Assembly: GCA_005793785.1 (NCBI GenBank)
Contig: SXPW01000019.1
Location: 1-13,702, forward strand
Length of the DNA: 13,702 nt
DNA from: Actinomycetota bacterium
GTDB lineage: Bacteria; Actinomycetota; Acidimicrobiia; Acidimicrobiales; Ilumatobacteraceae
Direction of reading: 5' to 3'
Part shown: piece by piece, positions 1 to 6,989 of the stretch
Layout of the letters: every line of letters begins with the position of its first letter
How positions within the stretch are numbered: the first letter of the stretch is position 1
Translations under genes and position numbers: made by a program
Notes under the pieces: generated by a model
Database searches by the model: none
Seen by the model: only the letters and a program-made list of their open reading frames with translations
What the model was told of the DNA's origin: nothing

Positions 1-1321
1 CGACTGCATCCGCCGTGACGGTGATGCCGAAGGAATCGAGCACGTCGCAGACGAGTTGAACGTCGGTGGTTTCGTCGAAACTGAAACTGACGGTGTGTTC
101 GTCGATGGTTCGCAGCACGATGTTGTGGCGGAGTGCCCGCTGGTGGATGCGTGCGGCGTCGACGTCACCAACCGTGATCGTGTCGAATCGGGAACCCTCG
201 GCGATCGTGCCGATGGCCCGGTCTTCGAGCAGCGATCTGGCGGCGTGGGCGAACGAGCTCACCCTCCGGGCGATGCCTTGCAGACCGTCCCTGCCGTGCC
301 ACGCCGCGTAGAACCCTGCGATGTTGGCCAACAACGCCTGTGCCGTACAGATGTTGCTCGTTGCCTTCTCCCGGCGAATGTGTTGTTCGCGAGTTTGCAG
401 CGCCAAGCGGAGTGCGGGTCGTCCCGCGGTGTCGGTGCTGACTCCCACCAGTCGACCGGGCAACGATCGAGCGAACGTGTCGGTGGCGGCGAGGAACGCC
501 GCATGCGGACCGCCGAATCCCATCGGGACGCCGAATCTTTGGGCGCTCCCGACGGCGATGTCGAATCCGAGACTCGCCGGAGTCGTCAACAACGTGCTGG
601 CGAGGAGGTCCGCGATGCATACGGCGATCGCGCCACGCTCGCGGGTGGCCGTGGTCAAGCGACGAAGGTGCTCGTCGGTCGCGATGACGCCACTCGACGC
701 TGGTCTCGACACCACGACGCAGAACGCGTCGACGGTCGAGAGTTCATCCAAGGGCGCCACGTGCACGGTGAGACCGACTGGTTCGCAACGTGCGCGCAGT
801 ACTGCAAGATTTTGAGGGTGCGTATCGGCGTGCACGGCAACGATGTGGCTGTCGCTCCGGGCGGTGCGGCGAGCCATCGTGACGGCTTCGGCGATCGCCG
901 TTGCCTCATCCAACAGCGAGGCGTTGGCGATGTCGAGACCGGTCAACTCGGTGATCAGCGTTTGGAAGTTGAGCAAGCCTTCCAGCCGACCTTGACTTAT
1001 TTCGGGCTGGTAAGGGGTATAGGCGGTGTACCACGCCGGGTTCTCCAGCACGTTGCGCAGGATCACGGGTGGCGTCACGGTGGGGAAGTAGCCGGTGCCG
1101 ATGACGCAGCGTCGAACGACGTTCTTTCCGGCGATGAGTCGCAGTTCCTCGAGTACCTCGGACTCTCCGACGGCGGGTGGTAGGTCGAGCGCGGTCCGTT
1201 CGAGGATGCTGTCGGGGACCACCTTGGCGAGCAGGTCCTCGTTGGATTCATAGCCGAGTGCGCGGGCGATGTGCGCGCGTTCGGCGGCATTCGTGCCGAT
1301 GTGCCGGGATTCGAATTTCAT
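1..1321 (-). CDS. gcvP: Glycine dehydrogenase (decarboxylating), P protein, N-terminal part
   Basis: This is the P protein of the glycine cleavage system, a cytoplasmic PLP enzyme that decarboxylates glycine and passes the aminomethyl group to lipoyl-GcvH. The minus-strand frame is open from an ATG at 1321 to the left edge, giving 440 codons of a family usually around 950 residues. The PLP lysine lies in the missing C-terminal half. The start reads MKFESRHIGT, the usual RHIG opening of GcvP. Further family motifs follow: GTGYFPTVTPPVILRN (about residues 75-90), YTPYQPEISQGRLEG (about 101-115) and NASLLDEATA (about 133-142). A GAGG sequence 7-10 bases before the ATG may serve as ribosome binding site. 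The leader carries a tandem glycine riboswitch, which independently supports the call. No gcvT or gcvH is visible; they could lie to the left or elsewhere. Confidence 0.96.
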   Translation of the reverse strand, partial: MKFESRHIGTNAAERAHIARALGYESNEDLLAKVVPDSILERTALDLPPAVGESEVLEELRLIAGKNVVRRCVIGTGYFPTVTPPVILRNVLENPAWYTAYTPYQPEISQGRLEGLLNFQTLITELTGLDIANASLLDEATAIAEAVTMARRTARSDSHIVAVHADTHPQNLAVLRARCEPVGLTVHVAPLDELSTVDAFCVVVSRPASSGVIATDEHLRRLTTATRERGAIAVCIADLLASTLLTTPASLGFDIAVGSAQRFGVPMGFGGPHAAFLAATDTFARSLPGRLVGVSTDTAGRPALRLALQTREQHIRREKATSNICTAQALLANIAGFYAAWHGRDGLQGIARRVSSFAHAARSLLEDRAIGTIAEGSRFDTITVGDVDAARIHQRALRHNIVLRTIDEHTVSFSFDETTDVQLVCDVLDSFGITVTADAV

Positions 1322-1369
1322 GGTGCCTCGTGCTCGACCGTGGTGGTGCCGACGCGACGCTCGCGCCCG
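1322..1369 (-). promoter_or_regulatory. Possible expression platform between glycine riboswitch and gcvP start
   Basis: The roughly 48 bases between aptamer 2 and the gcvP ATG contain two copies of GGCACC on the minus strand, at 1350-1345 and at 1327-1322, the latter directly abutting the ATG. Both are exact complements of GGTGCC in the conserved 3' arm of aptamer 2 (about 1391-1386). Pairing of the aptamer arm with the start-proximal copy in the unliganded state would cover the start region, and glycine binding would free it. There is no T tract marking an intrinsic terminator, so translational control seems likelier. The complementarity is seen; the mechanism is inference from a 6-base match. 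Confidence 0.35.
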
Positions 1370-1563
1370 CACCCCCGCTGTCCTTGGCACCTGAGAGCTT
1401 CGGCGACGAATCGCCTTTCCCCGTCGGTGGGGGAGATGTCGCTCTCCCCGCTTTCCAGCGTTGCCAGTCGACTCGGTTCGGGTACCTGAGAGGTTCCGGG
1501 GTGGTTGCTCCTTCGGTGTGACGATGCGCCGGCCGCGCACTTCACTCTCCCGAGTCGCCTAAG
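1370..1563 (-). ncRNA. Tandem glycine riboswitch (two aptamers) in the gcvP leader
   Basis: Read on the minus strand, this leader has two consecutive gcvT-type aptamers. Aptamer 1 (about 1557-1469) has GGGAGAG (1551-1545), the CCGAAGGAGCAA core, and CCTCTCAGG (1493-1485). Its P1 helix is visible as CGACTCGG (1557-1550) pairing over 8 bases with CCGAGTCG (1476-1469). The linker contains the family-like CAACGCTGGAAAGC. Aptamer 2 (about 1460-1372) has GGGGAGAG (1449-1442), CACCGACGGGGAAAGG, then CTCTCAGGTGCCAAGGACAGCG. A CGCTG/CAGCG helix closes it. Line by line this follows the well-known Bacillus gcvT architecture. The family usually activates expression when glycine binds. The 3' end lies about 50 bases before the gcvP ATG, leaving room for an expression platform. 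Confidence 0.95.
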
Positions 1564-1652
1564 GCACCCTCAGCGTAGTTCTCGAACCTTGGCTGGGTCG
1601 TGACGGTGACCGCGGAAACTCGCCGACTGGCAGGTCCGAGGCGTGGGGCATC

Positions 1653-1658
1653 TAGTGT
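1653..1658 (+). promoter_or_regulatory. Candidate -10 element for a leaderless transcript of the SCO6745-like gene
   Basis: TAGTGT fits the actinobacterial TAnnnT -10 pattern and ends 7 bases before the ATG at 1666. That would place the transcription start at or next to the start codon. No convincing -35 is visible, and no Shine-Dalgarno sequence precedes the ATG, which is consistent with leaderless translation. The evidence is a weak consensus match only. Confidence 0.3.
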
Positions 1659-1665
1659 GACCGAC

Positions 1666-2415
1666 ATGACCACGACACTTCCCGCCCAGGCACTCACCGA
1701 TGCAGTGAGCGCCTTTTTTGCGGATCTCGGTAGCAAGTACATGCTCGATCCCGCCACCGCCGAGATCGGCAAGGCCGCCGGCTACTCCGACGGATTCTCG
1801 TTCTATTTCGCCGGCCGCGGGGGCGTGCTCGGAGATGTCGACGCCGACGTCGTGTATTCGGCCTTCATGTTCTTCGACCAGCCGCTCGTCCGCAAGATGT
1901 GGGAGCGCGGGGTCGCCGTCGAGGGCGCTCGCAAAGCCGGCTCACGATACGCGGGCGCGGCGGATGCATGGGGCAAGGCGCATCTCGGGGGCTTCGCGAA
2001 CGCCAAGCGATTCAACGAACTGGCGGAGAAGGTCGTGCACTCCGTCGACGTCGGTGGCTTGTCGCTGTTCGCCGGATTGCGAGCCGAGCCGTTGCCAGCG
2101 GATCCCGTGGCGCGCGCATACCGACTCGTGACGTACCTGCGCGAGTTGCGCGGTTGCATCCACATCAACGCAGTGGTGGCGGAGGGTTTGTCGGGAATCG
2201 AAGCGGTGCTCACCGCCGACAACGGCGCGTTCTTCGCCAAGATCCACGGTTACCAGGAACCGTATCCGGACGTGTCCCACCTCGCGGCACGGCGTGCCCG
2301 AGTCGAGGAGATCACGAGTCAGCGAATGGCCGATGTCTACGACAAGTCGCTGTCGGCAACGGAGCGAGGTGAATTCGCCGCACTCGTTGCGGAGATGAAG
2401 GCGAGCGTCGCCTAG
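1666..2415 (+). CDS. SCO6745-like (HTH_67-type) family protein
   Basis: This is a 249-residue soluble protein that resembles the actinobacterial SCO6745 family, whose members have a winged-helix-like fold and no established biochemical role. The family look comes from three places: GFSFYFAGRGGVLGDV (43-58) followed by AFMFFDQPLVRKMWE (66-80); the central AEPLPADPVARAYRLV (140-155); and LRGCIHINAVVAEGLSGIEAVL (starting about 161). These match the family's 'FAGRxxPLG', 'W' and 'R..GHxxxLxxxGLxGxEA' positions. I chose the ATG at 1666 because a TAnnnT element sits just upstream. In-frame GTG 1657 and an earlier start at 1600 would add 3 or 22 residues that look like translated promoter. It diverges from gcvP and converges on the GGDEF-EAL gene. 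There is no signal peptide or membrane segment. Family assignment is from pattern memory; function is unknown. Confidence 0.75.
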   Translation: MTTTLPAQALTDAVSAFFADLGSKYMLDPATAEIGKAAGYSDGFSFYFAGRGGVLGDVDADVVYSAFMFFDQPLVRKMWERGVAVEGARKAGSRYAGAADAWGKAHLGGFANAKRFNELAEKVVHSVDVGGLSLFAGLRAEPLPADPVARAYRLVTYLRELRGCIHINAVVAEGLSGIEAVLTADNGAFFAKIHGYQEPYPDVSHLAARRARVEEITSQRMADVYDKSLSATERGEFAALVAEMKASVA

Positions 2416-2436
2416 GGATTCGCCTACGGGCGACGC
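2405..2436. terminator. Candidate bidirectional terminator hairpin between convergent genes
   Basis: GCGTCGCC (2405-2412) is perfectly complementary to GGCGACGC (2429-2436). The stem extends inward, after a 2-base bulge, through TAGG (2413-2416) with CCTA (2423-2426), leaving a GATTCG loop. The hairpin spans both stop codons, at 2413-2415 on plus and 2426-2424 on minus. There is no T tract on either side. Such tails are often missing from actinobacterial terminators, so position and symmetry are the main support. Confidence 0.5.
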
Positions 2437-4700
2437 GTACGGGGCCACGGCCCCAGGTCGTTGATCGCCGCAACGGTGCTGGCGATCGACTCGGGCGGAA
2501 CCGGGTGGCTGATCAGGTATCCCTGCGCCTTGGCGCACCGCATCTCACCGAGCGTCTGGAGTTGGCGGACGCTCTCCACGCCTTCGGCAACCATGTCCAG
2601 GCCCATCGACTCGCACATCGCGATGATCGTTCGGACCAGAGAGCGAGCATCGTCGTCATCGGCCACGCCGTTGATGAAGGTGCGGTCGATCTTCAGGCGC
2701 TGGATCGGGAACTTCTGCAACAGCGAGAGCGACGAGTATCCGGTGCCGAAGTCGTCGATGGCCACGCGGACCCCCAATTCGCACAATTTGTCGAGTGCGG
2801 CGAGCGCCTGATCCGGCTGGGCGATCATCACTCCCTCCGTCACCTCGAGCCACAACTGCCTGGCCGGAATGTGCGCACGAGTGAGCGCCTCGCTCACCAC
2901 GTTGACGAAGTTCGGGTCGCTCAACTGGCGAGGGGAGACGTTCACCGCCATCGTTGCATCACGTGGACAAATTCCGCTCGCGATCCACTCACTCAGGTGG
3001 GTGAGTGCCTCGAGCAGAGCCCAGGAGCCGATCGGCACGATGATTCCGGTCTCCTCGGCGATCGGGATGAATTCGGCTGGTGAGACGGTGGAACCGTCCT
3101 CCCTGTCCCACCGCATCAGCGCCTCGAACCCGACCACCTCGCCCAGACCGATGTCGATGATCGGTTGATGCACGAGGCGCAGTTCGCGTCGTTCGAGGGC
3201 CCGATAGAGCGCCGTCTCCACCGCCAGGCGTTGCGTCACGCTGGCCAACATCGACTCGTCGAAGATCGCCACACAGTTCCGCCCGGACTCCTTGGCACGG
3301 TACATCGCGGTATCCGCGTGCCGGAGCAAGTCGTCGGCGGAGTTGGTGACGGACGGTCGGTAGGTGGACACGCCGATGCTGGCGGAGACGAAGACGTCCC
3401 CCTGGCGAAGCGCGAGCGGCTCATGGAACGATTCGAGTACCCGGTCGGCGAGCACCATCGCATCGCTCAGACCGGAAGTCCGTGGATCGAGCACCACGAA
3501 CTCGTCGCCGGCGATTCGACCCACCACGCACTGGGTGGGCAACACCACACGCAGGCGCTGGGCGACTGCGACGAGCACGTCATCACCTGCCGCATGGCCG
3601 AGGCTGTCGTTGATGTTCTTGAATCGGTCGACGTCGATGAACAACACGGTGGGTTGGCGCCCGTCCCGCCATGCCGTGCGAAGTGCCGTGTCGACGTGTT
3701 GCAGCATCAAACTGCGATTGGGCAAGCCCGTGAGGGCGTCGGTTTGGGCACTCGTCACCAACTGTTGCTGCAGCGTCGCATTGGCGCGGACGGCGAGCAC
3801 GACTCGAACCAGGACCACCACCGAGAGCACGAGCACCGACACGGTTCGCACGACTCGATCCGGCGTGTCCCGTGCGTCGGTCAGCGCAAAGACGGCAATC
3901 GGAACCACCAGACCGGACGTGATGACGACGAGGCGGCCGGCCAACGGTCTGGTCGCACGGTAGGCGCCTTGCGCGGTGAGAAAACGTATCTCCGGATGCA
4001 ACAAGGTGGCGGCCGCCCCGAAGAGTGCCATCACGTACGGTGCGTTGAGCAGTGAGATGGGGAGATCGGCGCGACCCGCGTCGTCCACCGCCCACAGCAC
4101 GTCTCCGACGAGCGAAGCACTCACCGCAACCGTCGCCAGCCACACCACGGTGGTGTTCTCCGAATCCCCGAGGAGCAACGTGGCGAGCAGAAAGAGCACC
4201 ACCGCCGCCAGCGCGAACGTGAGACCACGCACCACGACCACCCCCGGCTCGTCGGAGATGGAGGAAAACAGGGCACGCAATACACCGATCCACAACACGA
4301 CCCACGTTCCGAGTGAGAGGATCGAGGCGTCGGCGAGGATGCCGATCGGCTCACGCCCGATTCGTCGACGAACCACGACCAACAGCCCGACGATGAGCGT
4401 GACCTGCACGAGCAGAAAGAGCACCTCACCAGCGATGTGTGCGCCCGCTCCGAGGGAGTCCCTCGACAACACTTGGCCGCCGAGGATCGAGGTCGTGATG
4501 ACGGCAAAGCCGAGGAGAATTCGGCGGTCCAACTGATGCAATCGGGCGGAGACGAGCGCAGAAATCGCCACGAGGACGATGGCGAATGCGTACGTTGCGG
4601 TGCCGAACGTGGCCACAGTCAACGTCAGGTGCGCCACGGTTGCGACCGTTCCGGCGAGGAACACCGTCCACGCAGTGCGTTCGAGCGTGCGTTCAGTCAC
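2424..4700 (-). CDS. Membrane-anchored GGDEF-EAL cyclic-di-GMP protein
   Basis: This 758-residue protein makes or breaks cyclic di-GMP at the inner face of the membrane. Residues about 10-305 hold roughly eight to ten hydrophobic segments with no recognised sensor domain. A short linker leads to a GGDEF domain (about 315-480) with the metal residues IDVD at 355-358. Its signature is AGDEF (397-401) instead of GGDEF. The RxxD inhibitory site is absent: the aligned residues are PTQC. The EAL domain (about 495-745) looks intact, with FEALMR (525-530), N587 in NVSPRQ, E619, the DD pair at 649-650, K670 and D672, E706, and QGYL from 726. Phosphodiesterase activity is therefore likely; cyclase activity is possible but less certain. 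I chose GTG 4700 because further upstream the frame runs antisense through the next gene. A TTG at 4739 would add 13 residues. No operon partner is visible. Confidence 0.9.
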   Translation of the reverse strand: MTERTLERTAWTVFLAGTVATVAHLTLTVATFGTATYAFAIVLVAISALVSARLHQLDRRILLGFAVITTSILGGQVLSRDSLGAGAHIAGEVLFLLVQVTLIVGLLVVVRRRIGREPIGILADASILSLGTWVVLWIGVLRALFSSISDEPGVVVVRGLTFALAAVVLFLLATLLLGDSENTTVVWLATVAVSASLVGDVLWAVDDAGRADLPISLLNAPYVMALFGAAATLLHPEIRFLTAQGAYRATRPLAGRLVVITSGLVVPIAVFALTDARDTPDRVVRTVSVLVLSVVVLVRVVLAVRANATLQQQLVTSAQTDALTGLPNRSLMLQHVDTALRTAWRDGRQPTVLFIDVDRFKNINDSLGHAAGDDVLVAVAQRLRVVLPTQCVVGRIAGDEFVVLDPRTSGLSDAMVLADRVLESFHEPLALRQGDVFVSASIGVSTYRPSVTNSADDLLRHADTAMYRAKESGRNCVAIFDESMLASVTQRLAVETALYRALERRELRLVHQPIIDIGLGEVVGFEALMRWDREDGSTVSPAEFIPIAEETGIIVPIGSWALLEALTHLSEWIASGICPRDATMAVNVSPRQLSDPNFVNVVSEALTRAHIPARQLWLEVTEGVMIAQPDQALAALDKLCELGVRVAIDDFGTGYSSLSLLQKFPIQRLKIDRTFINGVADDDDARSLVRTIIAMCESMGLDMVAEGVESVRQLQTLGEMRCAKAQGYLISHPVPPESIASTVAAINDLGPWPRTRRP

Positions 4701-4755
4701 GCAAACACCACCGACCCAACGGTAGTAAATCCCCAACTCGCATCGGGTGATTCGG

Positions 4756-4761
4756 TATTCT
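4756..4761 (+). promoter_or_regulatory. Candidate -10 element for the five-gene phoH operon
   Basis: TATTCT is a reasonable -10 hexamer in the 114-base divergent gap between the GGDEF-EAL gene and the operon starting at 4815. It would give a leader of about 47 bases. No recognisable -35 lies 16-18 bases upstream, so the call rests on one hexamer and its position. Confidence 0.3.
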
Positions 4762-4814
4762 GAGGGCGGGCGGAGGTTCGACACCTCGGGCGCGTCAGCG
4801 CTCATCGGAGACCC

Positions 4815-5423
4815 ATGTTCATTACCCGCCATACACGGCTCGGCGACGTCGATCTTCGCGACCGCCTTTGGAACTTCTACCGACGGGCGTACGCGAACAA
4901 TCCGGTGCTTCCCTTCACGGAACTGGTGAATCGCTCGGAGTTCGACGAGGCGTTGCTCAATTCCACCAATCGCGTGTGGGTGGTGTGGGAATCGGACGTC
5001 CCGGTCGTCATGACGTTGATTGCAACGGACGTCACCTCGACCCGTTGGCTCAACCCCGACTACTTTCGTCGACACCACGCCGAACGCATGCGCAAGGGTC
5101 TGGTGCATTACGTCATGTGGGTCGTGGTCGATTCGCAGGTCGAACTGCGGGGCGCGAACATCGCGCTCGCCAAGGAGGCGCTCGCCGCCGAAGCGCGAGA
5201 CGGTGCACTCCTCGTGTTCGACCTCCCGGAATCGCGACAGCCGGGTGACGACGGAGCCGCCGCTGAATTGATGCTACGGATGGGTCGGATGGTCGGCGAA
5301 GTTCAACTGGTTCCGTTGGCCGCGCAACGATTCTTCGCGCTCGACTTTGCTGCGGTCGGAGCCGATGACACGAATCCCCACGGGGATAACATGAAGGAGG
5401 CCATGGGCACCCCCGCAACATGA
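4815..5423 (+). CDS. Conserved-looking protein of unknown function, possibly with a GNAT-like fold
   Basis: I do not recognise this 202-residue protein with certainty. It is soluble, with no signal peptide or membrane segment. The pattern is compatible with a GNAT-type acyltransferase fold: a helical N-terminus (LWNFYRRAYANNP, 18-30), a strand pair around RVWVVWESDVPVVMTLIATD (53-72), then HYVMWVVVDSQVELRGANIALAKEAL (98-123). The last stretch looks like the family's central strand, followed by an R-G loop and helix. ALLVFDLPES follows at 131-140. No classical Q/RxxGxG/A motif is clear, so this is only a structural guess. The start is well set: GGAGA (4807-4811) lies 3 bases before the ATG. 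The stop overlaps the phoH ATG in an ATGA arrangement, so the two are probably translationally coupled. This suggests a role linked to phoH-ybeY, but that is inference. Confidence 0.85.
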   Translation: MFITRHTRLGDVDLRDRLWNFYRRAYANNPVLPFTELVNRSEFDEALLNSTNRVWVVWESDVPVVMTLIATDVTSTRWLNPDYFRRHHAERMRKGLVHYVMWVVVDSQVELRGANIALAKEALAAEARDGALLVFDLPESRQPGDDGAAAELMLRMGRMVGEVQLVPLAAQRFFALDFAAVGADDTNPHGDNMKEAMGTPAT

Positions 5424-6409
5424 CGGTTGCCGCATCCGCCACCACCGTGGTGATTCCGGGATCCCATCTCATGTCGGCGTTGTTGGGGGAGCGCGACGAG
5501 TTGCTCCGCCACGTCGAACGTGCATTTCCGCGGTGCACCATCGTCGTGCGCGGCAACGAGGTGATGACTTCGGGTGAGGATGCAGACACGGTCGGTCGAC
5601 TCTTCGAGGAACTTGCCGAACTCCTCCAGCGGGGTGAAACATTGGACCCGGTCGTCCTTGGTCGGGTCATCGACATGGTTCGTTCCGATGTGAGCCCGAG
5701 CAGCGTGCTCACGAGCGACATCGTCCGGGTGGGCCAGAGTCGTCCGGTACGAGCCAAGACCGCCGGACAGCGCCGGTACGTCGATGCAATCGCCGAACAC
5801 GTCATCACCTTCGCCCTCGGACCGGCAGGAACCGGAAAGAGTTGGCTGGCCGTGGCGATGGCCGTGCAGGCGCTTCACGCCAAGACGGTGCAACGCATCA
5901 TCCTCACCCGTCCCGCAGTCGAGGCCGGGGAGCGACTCGGAGTCCTTCCCGGTGACCTCATGGCCAAGATCGACCCGTACCTGCGACCCCTGTACGACGC
6001 GCTCCACGACATGGTGGGTGCAGAGCACGCCCAGAAGTATCTCGAGCGGGGCGTCGTGGAGGTCGCACCGCTGGCGTTCATGCGGGGTCGCACGTTTAAC
6101 AATTCCTTCATCATCCTCGACGAGGCTCAGACCACCACGCCCGAGCCGAGGAAGATGTGCCTGACGCGAATCGGATTCGGATCCAAGGTCGTCGTAACCG
6201 GAGATACGACCCAAGTGGACGTTCCGGATGGACGTAGCGGCCTGGCCGGCCTCGAACGCGTGCTTACCGGAATCGAAGGCCTGACGTTCGTTCATCTCGA
6301 GTACTCCGACGTCGTTCGCCACAGGATCGTGGCCGACATCGTCGCGGCCTACGAGAACTCCGCGGACAAGGCATCACCGCGTACTCGCAGCACCAAGCGT
6401 CGTGATTGA
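5420..6409 (+). CDS. phoH: PhoH-like (YbeZ-type) ATPase
   Basis: PhoH proteins are cytoplasmic P-loop ATPases related to superfamily 1 helicases and linked to RNA metabolism; they commonly sit beside ybeY. This 329-residue protein has the usual family length. Walker A is GPAGTGKS (134-141) and Walker B is IILDEAQ (231-237). The following segment reads TTTPEPRKMCLTR, where the family norm is NTTPEQMKMFLTR, so the conserved Q and M are replaced by P and R. The VVTGDTTQVDVP stretch (258-269) is the typical downstream motif. The N-terminal 110 residues match the family's small domain, with VIPGSHLMSALLGERDELL (11-29). The ATG overlaps the previous stop by four bases. A strong AAGGAGG at 5394-5400 is 19 bases away, too far for ideal initiation, so coupling is likely. 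GTG 5447 or 5450 are alternative starts. Confidence 0.95.
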   Translation: MTVAASATTVVIPGSHLMSALLGERDELLRHVERAFPRCTIVVRGNEVMTSGEDADTVGRLFEELAELLQRGETLDPVVLGRVIDMVRSDVSPSSVLTSDIVRVGQSRPVRAKTAGQRRYVDAIAEHVITFALGPAGTGKSWLAVAMAVQALHAKTVQRIILTRPAVEAGERLGVLPGDLMAKIDPYLRPLYDALHDMVGAEHAQKYLERGVVEVAPLAFMRGRTFNNSFIILDEAQTTTPEPRKMCLTRIGFGSKVVVTGDTTQVDVPDGRSGLAGLERVLTGIEGLTFVHLEYSDVVRHRIVADIVAAYENSADKASPRTRSTKRRD

Positions 6410-6986
6410 CCGACCGAGATCCCTCACCCCGCGACGAGCAGGCGGCGACGGCAACGTCGAGGTCTTCGTCTCCGACGAACAGAGCGACGTCGAACTCGAC
6501 GCGCAACGCTGGCAGACGCTCGCATCGCGCGTACTCGCAGCCGAGGGCGTGCGCGGGCAGGCCGAGATGGCATTGTTGTTCGTTTCGCTGGAGGTGATGC
6601 ACGAGATGAATCGCGTCCACATGGGGGTGGACGCGCCGACCGATGTCCTGGCGTTCCCGATCGACCTCGTCGACAGTTCGCGGGCGACGGGCCCGACTGC
6701 GCGATCGGCAACCCCGGTGCTCGCGCGGGTGGATTCCGGAGACTTACCCCTGCTCGTCGGCGATGTGGTGGTGTGTCCCGCCGTCGCACGCGATCAGGCA
6801 CCTGCGCATGCGGGTTCGTTCGAGGACGAGGTTGCGCTCCTCGTCACCCATGGTGTCCTGCACGTGCTTGGCTACGACCACGACACACCCGAGAACGCCG
6901 ATCGCATGCGAAGTCGCGAACGAGCCCTGCTCGAGGACCTGCACTGGCTCGGAACGGCGCCGAGCGCGTTCACACAGGGGTATTAG
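6402..6986 (+). CDS. ybeY: Endoribonuclease / rRNA maturation factor YbeY
   Basis: YbeY is a zinc metalloprotein needed for 16S rRNA 3'-end maturation and 70S ribosome quality control. The signature HGVLHVLGYDH is complete, with zinc ligands H150, H154 and H160 of this 194-residue product. MNRVHMGVDAPTDVLAFP (69-86) is the usual substrate-pocket region, and GDVVVCP (120-126) follows. Most YbeY proteins are about 150-175 residues. The extra length comes from a poorly conserved N-terminus of about 18 residues and an insertion between LAFP and GDVV (about 89-118). The GTG at 6402 overlaps the phoH stop by eight bases and is the only early start in the frame, implying coupled translation. The phoH-ybeY pairing is highly conserved across bacteria and agrees with the call. 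Confidence 0.96.
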   Translation: MIDRPRSLTPRRAGGDGNVEVFVSDEQSDVELDAQRWQTLASRVLAAEGVRGQAEMALLFVSLEVMHEMNRVHMGVDAPTDVLAFPIDLVDSSRATGPTARSATPVLARVDSGDLPLLVGDVVVCPAVARDQAPAHAGSFEDEVALLVTHGVLHVLGYDHDTPENADRMRSRERALLEDLHWLGTAPSAFTQGY

Positions 6987-6989
6987 GAA

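Noticed and set aside
56..1183. Long plus-strand open frame of 375 codons opposite gcvP
   Set aside because: Its product is Arg/Gly/Val-rich with no domain, while the opposite strand reads as a clear GcvP. It is a GC-driven shadow.
1318..1545. Short minus-strand frame upstream of gcvP
   Set aside because: It lies across the two glycine aptamers; RNA structure, not coding, explains the sequence.
2441..2454. GGGGCC-AC-GGCCCC palindrome as a second terminator
   Set aside because: The loop is only two bases, there is no T tract, and it lies in the last codons of the GGDEF-EAL gene; the hairpin at 2405-2436 is better placed.
3165..4055. 296-codon plus-strand frame inside the GGDEF-EAL gene
   Set aside because: A His/Gln/Arg-rich product typical of antisense shadows; the minus strand has the full catalytic motifs.
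4701..5108. N-terminal extension of the GGDEF-EAL frame by 136 codons
   Set aside because: It runs through the divergent promoter gap and antisense to the unknown gene, and lacks hydrophobic or domain character. GTG 4700 is preferred.
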